From positions 343,872-407,871 of the forward strand of contig UCCA01000003.1 of NCBI GenBank assembly GCA_900470805.1: 64,000 bases of DNA, given 5' to 3'. Each line of letters begins with the position of its first letter. Position 1 is the stretch's first letter. The notes under the pieces were generated by a model. The model saw only the letters and a list, made by a program, of their open reading frames with translations, was not told the DNA's origin and made no database searches. This DNA is from Hyphomicrobiales bacterium. GTDB lineage: Bacteria; Pseudomonadota; Alphaproteobacteria; Rhizobiales; Rhizobiaceae. Positions 38,172 through 45,343 of the stretch are shown here, piece after piece. A program made the translations under genes and the position numbers.

Positions 38172-38705
38172 CTAATCGTCTACCTGTACTTGGCCGCCTT
38201 CGACAACAACATGACGCCCTTGAAGTTCGATAAAGCGCCAATCCTCGGCGAGCGAGCCGTCGGGGAAAATCTGGAGGCGATAATCGCCGGATAGGAGCAG
38301 TTCAGCCCCACCGAATTGATCCGTATCTACCGCCAGAACGATGAGTTCGTCGGTTATGTTCACGAAGGACTTTGTCGCCTCGTCGTATCCTTTCAGCAAA
38401 GATGCAATCCTGATGAACTGCAGACTTCCTGATTTGGGATCGTCCTCATTGACCTCCACCCCGTCAGCAGGGCCAACAAAGCGATCCGACGTTCCCGTGA
38501 CTATCCTGTCGTTGGCAATGATACGCCATGGGCACTGAACATGCAGCGCGTAGGCACCGACCGTTCCTCTGCCTGAAGGATGTTCTCGAATTTCTCCGAA
38601 ATGGAAGACCTTCATGTCCGCAGCGTTTCGGACAATGCTCAGGGGCAATCCAACGAGTGAGTTGAGGCAGCTTTGCAGCTGGGTTCGATTGTCGTTGTCA
38701 GGCAT
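38172..38705 (-). CDS. Unidentified cytosolic protein
   Basis: A 177-residue soluble, acidic protein that I do not recognise. Visible features are LNSLVGLPLSIVRNAADMKV, GTVGAYALHVQCPWRIIAND, a KSFVNITDELIVLAVDTDQF segment, and a mostly beta pattern throughout. Base composition is noticeably lower in G+C than the GTA genes, a sign of separate origin. The ATG at 38705 is used; a TTG one codon upstream is possible. Its position in a toxin-antitoxin/AlkB cargo block makes an immunity- or defence-type role conceivable, but there is no direct evidence. Confidence 0.65.
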   Translation of the reverse strand: MPDNDNRTQLQSCLNSLVGLPLSIVRNAADMKVFHFGEIREHPSGRGTVGAYALHVQCPWRIIANDRIVTGTSDRFVGPADGVEVNEDDPKSGSLQFIRIASLLKGYDEATKSFVNITDELIVLAVDTDQFGGAELLLSGDYRLQIFPDGSLAEDWRFIELQGRHVVVEGGQVQVDD

Positions 38706-38853
38706 CAAGACGGCTCTGCCAAATCACCGATCGATAGGGTTGGCCAAACCATTGCACAGGATAAAGTTGAAATCCACACGCATTCACAATGCAGGAATGC
38801 ATAAATTCGTCGATTGGAGCAAGGTAAACTGGAAGGCTGCAATCCTTTCCTCC

Positions 38854-40011
38854 TCAATACCCCACCGCCTGCCGCTTCTCCTCATCCGTCAGAAACGCCG
38901 CCGCTCCCACCCGCGCCCACAATTCCCCGCGCTCGGCGCTCAGTCCCGCGACCTTGTCGAGATCCGGCTCCAGCCGCAGCCCATCGCCGTAGCGCCCCGC
39001 CGCCCAGGCCGAGAGGGAGGCCAGGGTGCGGGTCATCAGCGGCAATACCGTCAGGCGGTAGAAGGCGCGGTTGGCTTCCTGGTAGTTGGCGTAGGTGTTG
39101 TCGCCGGGGATGCCGAGCAGCATGGGCGGCACGCCGAAGGCGAGCGCGATGTCGCGGGCGGCTCCATTGCGTGCTTCGACGAAATCCATGTCCTTGGGCG
39201 AGAGACCCATCGATTTCCAGTCGAGCCCGCCTTCCAAGAGCAGCGGCCGGCCGGCGCGCATCGGGCCGGAATAGCCGTCGTCGAGCTCCTGCTTCAGTCG
39301 CTCGTATTGATCGGGCGAGAGATTGCCGCCCTCCTTGGGCTGATAGACCAGGGCGCCAGACGGACGGGCGGAATTGTCGAGCAGCGCCTTGTTCCAGGTG
39401 GCGGCGGCATTTGAGAGATCGAGCGCCACCTGAGCGGCGGCCAGCGGCGGGAAGCCAAGATGATCGTCGAGCGGGTGAAACAGCTTCAGGTGCAGCAGGC
39501 CCGGCCCCTCCGCGTCGATGGCGAACCGCCGGACGCTGCCGCCGGCGCGGTAATCGTATGCCTCCGGCCAGCCGTCGCGGCCCTCGACAATGCTGATCCG
39601 GTCCGGCCGCAGCAGATGCAGTTCGCGCAACTGACCGCCGACATCGAGCGGCTCGACATAAGCGTTTCCCGACAGCAGCAGGTGGCCGTAAAGCGCCTCG
39701 AAGAAGTCCGGGCCGCCCATGTTGCCGTTCGGCTGCCGCAGCAGCGACAGCAGCGAGTGATCTGGCCGCTCGCGATCACCGTCGTAGAGCAGCAGCGGCA
39801 CCGAGGCGGTCGCCTCCGATACCAGCCTGACGCAGCGATGCGCGACCGGATTGCGCATGAAACCTTCGCGCGACAGGGCGGCATAGGAGCGGCCGGTCCA
39901 GTTCGCCCTGCCCTCCGATGTCAGCGAGAGGAAGCCGGATGCCGCCTTGCGTTCACGCACAGCATTACGGCCGGCCGTGGCGCGCCACGGCAGCAGGGAG
40001 CGGAGTTTCAT
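38854..40011 (-). CDS. GTA gp3: portal protein
   Basis: A 385-residue HK97-type portal protein that forms the DNA entry ring at one capsid vertex. Recognisable segments are AHRCVRLVSEATASVPLLLY, HSLLSLLRQPNGNMGGPDFF, LHLLRPDRISIVEGRDGWPE, and DIALAFGVPPMLLGIPGDNT followed by YANYQEANRAFYRLTVLPLM. GAGG precedes the ATG at 40011. It is separated from terminase by 2.9 kb of unrelated genes. Confidence 0.94.
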   Translation of the reverse strand: MKLRSLLPWRATAGRNAVRERKAASGFLSLTSEGRANWTGRSYAALSREGFMRNPVAHRCVRLVSEATASVPLLLYDGDRERPDHSLLSLLRQPNGNMGGPDFFEALYGHLLLSGNAYVEPLDVGGQLRELHLLRPDRISIVEGRDGWPEAYDYRAGGSVRRFAIDAEGPGLLHLKLFHPLDDHLGFPPLAAAQVALDLSNAAATWNKALLDNSARPSGALVYQPKEGGNLSPDQYERLKQELDDGYSGPMRAGRPLLLEGGLDWKSMGLSPKDMDFVEARNGAARDIALAFGVPPMLLGIPGDNTYANYQEANRAFYRLTVLPLMTRTLASLSAWAAGRYGDGLRLEPDLDKVAGLSAERGELWARVGAAAFLTDEEKRQAVGY

Positions 40012-40181
40012 GGTGATTACCTCGTGTTACCCGGCGCGTCGAAGCGCCCGTCGCTTTACGATCCCAATGATATCGCACCGGGTCGCTCGCCTGCCATTCA
40101 TCCGATCGGATGTGTGAATTGCGGGCCTTTGCCCGCAATCGCTTCGTGTCCATAAATCAACACGGGCAGATCCGTGTTGGC

Positions 40182-40592
40182 TCAGAGCGCCGAGCCGACG
40201 ATGTTGCAAAGGCCGGTGCGCACCACTTCCTTGGTGGTCAGCTGCCCCGCCTGGATGTCGAACACGGCATCGACCCGGACGCCTGATCCCTTCTGGCGGG
40301 CGACGACGCGCAGTGTCTGGATACGGCCGCTTCCCGAGGTTTCCTGGAAAGCGTCGACCGACGACAGTTCCTTGTTGACCTTGATGCCGGAGAAGCCTTC
40401 GGCGGAGACCGCCTGCGCCAGATTTTTCAGCACCGTCGCCGCCTTTGCCTTCGGAAACTCCTGGAAGGTCCTGTAGCTCAGCGCCGTGACCATCGGCACG
40501 CCCGACACCTTGAAATTGGCCTCGCAGGACGCGGCCTCAGCCAACGTCGCCCCACCCAGCAGCAACGCCGCCGTCATTGCAATGATTTTCAA
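40182..40592 (-). CDS. Small secreted protein of unknown function
   Basis: A 136-residue protein with a clean signal peptide (LKIIAMTAALLLGGATLAEA with cleavage near AEA-ASC). The mature part has two cysteines (SCEANFKVSG and TGLCNIVGSA) that could form a disulfide, and a domain I do not recognise. AGGAG lies 6 bases before a TTG at 40592 and 21 bases before the first ATG, so TTG is the likely start codon. It follows the portal gene's upstream region on the same strand; nothing links it to the GTA beyond location. Confidence 0.7.
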   Translation of the reverse strand: MKIIAMTAALLLGGATLAEAASCEANFKVSGVPMVTALSYRTFQEFPKAKAATVLKNLAQAVSAEGFSGIKVNKELSSVDAFQETSGSGRIQTLRVVARQKGSGVRVDAVFDIQAGQLTTKEVVRTGLCNIVGSAL

Positions 40593-40744
40593 TTTTCTCT
40601 CCTGAAACGTGTTTCTTCCCGTCAAAACGGAAATATACGACTTCAGGTTGGATGAAAACACAAAATATCCGGGTGGCGACAACTGTGGCGTTTCAGGAAC
40701 TCGAAATCTCCCGCCACAGCGACAGGCTGCCACTCGCTCGGAGT

Positions 40745-41068
40745 TCAATCGACTTTTTCCGAGATCGCCTCGCAAATCCACGCATTCAGCGATTTGTCTT
40801 CATCGGCGGCGGCCATCGCCGCGCGACGGTGCAGCGAAGGGTCCATGCGGATGTTCAGCGACCCCTTGAACGGCTTCTCCGGATCGCGGCCCTCATCGAT
40901 GCAGGTTTGAATATAGTCGTCGATCAGGCTCCGCATTGTCGCGTCGACCAGCTTGGAATCCTCACATTCCGCCAGCAGGAGATCGTCGATGTGCAGGACC
41001 TTTATGAACAGCGCGCCATCCCGATATTCCACCGACGCTTGGTAGCCCTTGTAGGTGATCGGCTTCAT
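40745..41068 (-). CDS. hicB: HicB-family antitoxin
   Basis: A 107-residue antitoxin with the partial RNase-H-like HicB fold at the N-terminus (YKGYQASVEYRDGALFIKVL) and a helical DNA-binding C-terminus of RHH type (GSLNIRMDPSLHRRAAMAAA, then LNAWICEAISEKV). It overlaps hicA by 4 bases in the usual hicA-hicB order. Confidence 0.9.
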   Translation of the reverse strand: MKPITYKGYQASVEYRDGALFIKVLHIDDLLLAECEDSKLVDATMRSLIDDYIQTCIDEGRDPEKPFKGSLNIRMDPSLHRRAAMAAADEDKSLNAWICEAISEKVD

Positions 41069-41313
41069 AACTCTTTCCTGTCGATCAGATAATTGCGTAT
41101 CTGGTTGACCATATAGGGTTTGACCTCGTTGCCGGGATGCGGCTCGTGAACGATGATGACCTTCTTCGTCACCGCGTGCACGAACTTCCGGCCCGAGCCG
41201 TTCCCAGTCTTCACGTCATAGCCCAGACCCGTGAGCAGCTTCACCAGCTTGCTGTAGGGAAATGGCCCCTTGCAGGCGCGAAACTCGTCCTTCAGCGTTT
41301 CAAGACGCGTCAT
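41065..41313 (-). CDS. hicA: HicA-family mRNA interferase toxin
   Basis: An 82-residue HicA toxin with a dsRNA-binding-like fold: YSKLVKLLTGLGYDVKTGNG, SGRKFVHAVTKKVIIVHEPH, and the closing VKPYMVNQIRNYLI. The histidine in the VIIVHEPH strand is the expected catalytic residue. The start is set at ATG 41313 (MTRLETLKDEF); a frame back to 41355 would run into the operator. Confidence 0.9.
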   Translation of the reverse strand: MTRLETLKDEFRACKGPFPYSKLVKLLTGLGYDVKTGNGSGRKFVHAVTKKVIIVHEPHPGNEVKPYMVNQIRNYLIDRKEL

Positions 41314-41351
41314 CCAACGCTCCGGGCGCTGAAACACACGGCGATCTCTCC

Positions 41352-41370
41352 GCAACTATTTTTCAGTTGC
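41352..41370. promoter_or_regulatory. Inverted repeat upstream of hicAB
   Basis: GCAACT (41352-41357) and AGTTGC (41365-41370) form a perfect 6-base inverted repeat with a 7-base AT spacer, 39 bases upstream of hicA. The position suits an autoregulatory operator. Short arms make it only suggestive. Confidence 0.4.
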
Positions 41371-41502
41371 ATACATCTTTCTACAGATAGTCTTTGCGCG
41401 CGGCAAGTCAATTGGCGGCAACCTTTGCGTTAAACCGCTCACAACCTATCAATGCAACCCGGCGGTGCAAACGCCGCCATTAGAGGGAGTAGGCCGGCGC
41501 AA

Positions 41503-41811
41503 TCAACCCAGCGGCTGCGTCACCGCCAGTTCGCTGTCGTAATCCGCCGCCATGCGCATCTCGCGGATCGGGCGGACGAGGCTGGTGGAGAGCTGATAGT
41601 TCGGGTGCGCCTTGTAGGCGGCGAGTGCCGCCTCGTCGTCGAACTCGCCGTAGACGATCAAGTCGACCTCAGTGCCGAACTGGTCCGTCTTCACGTTGGT
41701 GCCGATTTCAAGCAACCGGGAGTGCGGGATGGCCGTCAGGATCGACAGGCCCTCGCGCACCTTGTCCAGATTTTCAACGGGCGCCGTGAAGAAGACGATG
41801 TGACGGATCAC
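41503..41811 (-). CDS. Dabb-domain (stress-responsive alpha/beta barrel) protein
   Basis: A 102-residue dimeric alpha/beta barrel protein, starting VIRHIVFFTAPVENLDKVRE and including DLIVYGEFDDEAALAAYKAH and LVRPIREMRMAADY. AGGAG six bases before the GTG at 41811 decides the start. Such proteins act in varied stress or catabolic roles; none can be assigned here. It is convergent with nothing and lies 31 bases after the lysozyme gene on the same strand. Confidence 0.85.
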   Translation of the reverse strand: MIRHIVFFTAPVENLDKVREGLSILTAIPHSRLLEIGTNVKTDQFGTEVDLIVYGEFDDEAALAAYKAHPNYQLSTSLVRPIREMRMAADYDSELAVTQPLG

Positions 41812-41842
41812 GCGGAACTCCTGTAATTCTCTGATGGAACGC

Positions 41843-42541
41843 TTAACCGATAGGCCGGGCGATACCACGGCGCAGCCATCCCTTCAACCGGGCCATCAAC
41901 CGAGCGAACCAGCCCAGCGGCTGCTGCGGACGAATGGCCGCAAGGAATGCCTTGCCATAGCCCGCCAGCTTCTCGGCCCGGTCGGTGCCGTTGACGATGC
42001 GTCGGGCATTGACCCAGTCGTCCGTCGTGGCGTTCAGGTGGTCGGCGAGCTTGTGTTTCGAAAAACTCCCCTCGATCATGCCCTCGATCAGGATCGACAC
42101 GGCAGGTCCCATGTCCATGGCGCGATCCGGCTCGGCCACCAGATCGATGCCGGTGAGCGCGCTCATCGCCTCGTAGTTCCGCTTGTGGGTGAGCTGCACC
42201 AAACCCCGGCCGAGCCAGCTCTTGCCGTCCTCGTCCGGTCGCCAATAGGGGGTCTTCACCCAGGTGAGCTTACCGTCGGCGAACGCCTTTTCGAGGATTT
42301 CGACAGCGCGGGCATCCGTGGTTGCCAGCGTCTCGCGGACGGGCTGCATGGTAAAGGCCGTCTCGTGGAAGGCGGTGGCGAGCATATAGGCCAACCAGCG
42401 CGGATCGGCGTCCGGCATCCGCTCTTCCCAGAAATCGAGAATCGCCGTCATGCCCTCGACCTGGCCAGCACCGAGCGTGCCCTTGAACAGCGCATCGCGC
42501 ACCGTGTCGAAGAAAAACCGCCTGTCGATGTGGATAACCAT
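41843..42541 (-). CDS. GH19 chitinase-like lysozyme (endolysin-type)
   Basis: A 232-residue muramidase/chitinase of glycoside hydrolase family 19. The catalytic region is MLATAFHETAFTMQPVRETL, with the glutamate after histidine as general acid, and the later GRGLVQLTHKRNYEAMSALT block is the family's substrate-binding motif. No signal peptide is seen, so release would need a holin or lysis. The basic C-terminus (ARLMARLKGWLRRGIARP) could bind membranes. Its place between terminase and portal in a GTA cluster suggests a lysis role. Start at ATG 42541. Confidence 0.88.
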   Translation of the reverse strand: MVIHIDRRFFFDTVRDALFKGTLGAGQVEGMTAILDFWEERMPDADPRWLAYMLATAFHETAFTMQPVRETLATTDARAVEILEKAFADGKLTWVKTPYWRPDEDGKSWLGRGLVQLTHKRNYEAMSALTGIDLVAEPDRAMDMGPAVSILIEGMIEGSFSKHKLADHLNATTDDWVNARRIVNGTDRAEKLAGYGKAFLAAIRPQQPLGWFARLMARLKGWLRRGIARPIG

Positions 42542-42690
42542 AGCGTGTAATCCTAAAAGCTAGTGAGGACGTTGTGGTCTTAATCGATTAAATTAAATTC
42601 AATCGTTTAAAGTGTTTAACCACCTGATTTACAGCCGATTTGGCCCGTGCCACAGATGAGACAGCATCAAATCAAACCTTGGAGGGACGA

Positions 42691-42822
42691 ATGCAGCAGC
42701 CTGCGAACAGCAATCACCAGACCATTCCCCAGCACGTCACCGACCAACTCGAGAGCGAGTGGCGCCAGGTTCGCCCCGAGCCACAGGCGCCGCGTCCGGC
42801 CACGCAGCAACAGCAGCGTTAA
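42691..42822 (+). CDS. 43-residue hydrophilic protein
   Basis: A short frame with an excellent ribosome site (GGAGGG, 4 bases before the ATG) encodes MQQPANSNHQTIPQHVTDQL and a glutamine/proline-rich tail. It is on the plus strand between the lysozyme and terminase genes, opposite to GTA transcription. No family is recognised. The strong Shine-Dalgarno is the main support. Confidence 0.5.
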   Translation: MQQPANSNHQTIPQHVTDQLESEWRQVRPEPQAPRPATQQQQR

Positions 42823-42932
42823 TCGCCTCCACACCCGGCTGTCAAACAGTGCGACGGTGCTGCATCCACGGGGTGCTGGCACGGCGCAGGTGTCGACACA
42901 GCCGGGTGTCTTTATCGCCGACGCGCCGACAG

Positions 42933-44453
42933 TCAAATGCCACGCACCCGCGGTTCGGAGCTTGCCTCCAGCATCAGCGCCGTCAGCGCCCAGACCAGCG
43001 CATCCAGCCGGTCGGGCGAACGGCCCGACGACAGGCCATCCGGCCCGAAATCACACATCTGATCCTCCAGCGCCACGAAGCGCCCCGCATGGGCCACCCG
43101 CCCCTGTTCGTATAGCGCCGCCACCGGTTCGGCCCGCAGGAATTTTCCGCGCGTCGCCCGCACCGTCGTCACCGGCAATGTCTCGTCGATGCTTTTCAGC
43201 ATCGCTGTCACCATGTCGCCGCCCTGGTTGATCTCGGCAACGACGCGGTCGGCGGAAAACCGCCGATGGGCCCTGGCGACCGCATTGGCCCAGCCGGCCG
43301 GGCTAGCGCCCTCGACAGAGCAATCGGCCAGCACCACCGCCCTGCCCGAGGCTTCCAGCCCGGCAACGACGATGCCGCAGCAGGAATGGACGCCAGCAGA
43401 CGCCGGCGGATCGACCGCGACGACGATGCGCCGGATATCGCCCGAGAGGCGGATCGTGGCCGCCTCCAGCATGTCGCGCCGCCACAGCGCGTCCTCGCGA
43501 TCCTCGATCAGCTCGCCATCCAGCTCCTGCCGCCCCAACCGCGTGCCGCCATAGCGGCGCGCCAGCGCCTCGACGAAGCCCGGCGCCAGATTGCCGCTGT
43601 TGTCGCGGGTGCTGATCCGCGTTGTCACCGTCGAAGGATCCGCCATCAGCGCCTTCAGAAGCGGCACCGGGCGCGGTGTCGTCGTCACCAGCTGTCGCGG
43701 CGCGGTGCCGAGCCTGAGGCCGAACTGCAGCATGTCCCAGGTGTCCTGGCCATGCTTCCACTTGGCGAGCTCGTCGCACCAGGCGAAATGGAACTGCGGG
43801 CCGCGCAGGCTTTCGGGATCCTCCGAGGAGAAGATCTGCGCCACCGCGCCGTTCGGCCAGACCAGCCGGCGGCGGGAAATCTCGAAGTCGGGGCGACGGC
43901 GGCGGGCAATCCTCGAAATGCCCGACATGCCGTCGATCATCACCTCGCGGGCATCGCCCAGCGTTTCCGCCACCAGCGCAATGCGCAGATCCGACGTCTG
44001 GCCTGCACTGGCGATGGCATGCACCCATTCGGCGCCCGCCCGCGTCTTGCCGGAGCCGCGTCCGCCCAGAATCAGCCAGCTGCGCCAGTCGCCCGAAGGC
44101 GGCTGCTGCTCGCGGCGGCCGGCGAAAGCCCAGAGATCGCTCATCGAGCGCCAGAAACCGGGTGTCTCGCCAAGCGCCGGCGGCAGCCAATCGGCTTCAT
44201 CTGCTATGGTGCCGGGTGTCAACAGGTCCGGCTGCACCCCGGCGATAATCGCCGGTGCCGCAACGGCGGCGCCGGTCGTCGGGCTCATTTTCTTGATCAA
44301 CTCATCCGAGTTTCGCAGCCCGGATTTGATGTGAGCGATGGTCTGTTGGCGTCGGCCCACGATCTCTCCCATGCTCTGCTCAAACCCGTCGAACACCTTG
44401 CCGGCGCTGCGGAAGTTTGCGTCCGCGATCCGACGATCATCCCGGTTCAGCAT
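42933..44453 (-). CDS. GTA gp2: large terminase
   Basis: A 506-residue packaging ATPase/nuclease. Walker A is WLILGGRGSGKTRAGAEWVH; an FHFAWCDELAKW segment supplies the Walker B acidic residues; the nuclease half contains IVVAVDPPASAGVHSCCGIV and VVAEINQGGDMVTAMLKSID. The C-terminus keeps RSPDRLDALVWALTALML, typical of this family. About 128 residues precede Walker A, longer than in most GTA terminases; the ATG at 44453 overlaps gp1 and lacks its own ribosome site, while an internal ATG at 44288 would give a family-like length. The 3' boundary is clear. Confidence 0.93.
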   Translation of the reverse strand: MLNRDDRRIADANFRSAGKVFDGFEQSMGEIVGRRQQTIAHIKSGLRNSDELIKKMSPTTGAAVAAPAIIAGVQPDLLTPGTIADEADWLPPALGETPGFWRSMSDLWAFAGRREQQPPSGDWRSWLILGGRGSGKTRAGAEWVHAIASAGQTSDLRIALVAETLGDAREVMIDGMSGISRIARRRRPDFEISRRRLVWPNGAVAQIFSSEDPESLRGPQFHFAWCDELAKWKHGQDTWDMLQFGLRLGTAPRQLVTTTPRPVPLLKALMADPSTVTTRISTRDNSGNLAPGFVEALARRYGGTRLGRQELDGELIEDREDALWRRDMLEAATIRLSGDIRRIVVAVDPPASAGVHSCCGIVVAGLEASGRAVVLADCSVEGASPAGWANAVARAHRRFSADRVVAEINQGGDMVTAMLKSIDETLPVTTVRATRGKFLRAEPVAALYEQGRVAHAGRFVALEDQMCDFGPDGLSSGRSPDRLDALVWALTALMLEASSEPRVRGI

Positions 44454-45024
44454 GCTGCATGGCCTCGCTTGCACCACCCCCGGCACCACCGTCGGCCGCA
44501 TCCGGCGCGCCATGCTGCTGCCATTCGGCCAGCATCTGCCGGGCGCGTTCGGTAGCGCGCTGCTCGATCAACGCGTGGAACCTGGCCTTGGCCTCGTCGA
44601 GCCCCAGCGCCGCCTCGCGGTCTTCGGCGGCCTGTTCGCGGTCGCGGGCAAACTGCCGCTGCAACTGGTCGATCTTCTCCAGCGTACGGACGATCAGCGA
44701 CATGGCATCGGTGGCGGCCTTGAGATCGGCGCGCGCCAGCTTGGCGGCCGCCTCGTCGCCATTGCCAGATGCCGCATGCTCGGCGGCCTTGCGCAGGTCG
44801 CGGAAGGCTGCGAACTGCTCGCGCATCTCCGCCGTCATCTCGTTCAGCAGCACCCGCAGCTCGTCGCCGGGCGCGGCGGTGTCAGACTTGGTCTCGAGAA
44901 AATACTCCCCGATCGCCTCCCTCGCCTCAGCCTCATCCATCGGCTTCGAAGGATCGCCATCATAGACACGGCTCTGCGGCCAGAAGCCAAAGAGCTCCGG
45001 CGCGAAATTCTCGATATCGGTCAT
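44437..45024 (-). CDS. Candidate GTA gp1 (small terminase position)
   Basis: A 195-residue protein, mainly alpha-helical and highly charged, with coiled-coil stretches (EMREQFAAFRDLRKAAEHAA and IDQLQRQFARDREQAAEDRE). It opens the cluster, overlaps terminase by 17 bases and is preceded by GGGAG 7 bases before the ATG at 45024. In RcGTA the first gene encodes the small terminase; identity here rests on position and coiled-coil character, not on a motif. It is longer than RcGTA gp1. Confidence 0.65.
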   Translation of the reverse strand: MTDIENFAPELFGFWPQSRVYDGDPSKPMDEAEAREAIGEYFLETKSDTAAPGDELRVLLNEMTAEMREQFAAFRDLRKAAEHAASGNGDEAAAKLARADLKAATDAMSLIVRTLEKIDQLQRQFARDREQAAEDREAALGLDEAKARFHALIEQRATERARQMLAEWQQHGAPDAADGGAGGGASEAMQHAEPG

Positions 45025-45343
45025 GGAAGATCTCCCGCGCAACAGGGTGTTGCTGGTGTCGTCTCAGATATGCGTGATGGTGAAATGATCGGCGGAAGCG
45101 TCGTCCGGCGTCTTGCCGTGCCCGCAACTCTCCGACTGTGCCATAAACCTATCAAAGCACCGTCACGCCGTCAAGGATTGTTTTCCTATATCGAAAGATT
45201 TTATTCCGACGATGCCGACGCATTGCAATTTATCTATGTCTAATCTATTGATAAATAACGGTTTTTCTCGTTTTCTCGAGTCAATCCTAATCAATTTTCA
45301 AGGGTCCGCCCGGCAGGATCGCTCGCAGCAAGGGGCAACCGAC
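45025..45343. promoter_or_regulatory. Divergent promoter region of the GTA cluster and the HD-GYP gene
   Basis: A 319-base, AT-rich gap between genes transcribed away from each other. It must carry the promoter that drives gp1 and the downstream GTA genes on the minus strand and that of the HD-GYP gene on the plus strand. Strongly AT-rich runs lie around 45180-45300. No known regulator site (for example a CtrA TTAA-N7-TTAA box) was recognised. Confidence 0.45.

Noticed and set aside
43266..44555. A 429-codon frame opposite terminase
   Set aside because: Shadow of the terminase gene; no motif or start signal.
23058..45024. An ordinary temperate prophage
   Set aside because: There is no integrase, repressor, replication or attachment-site gene, and the gene set and order (including gp12-gp15 with the TIM-barrel protein and NlpC/P60) are those of a GTA.
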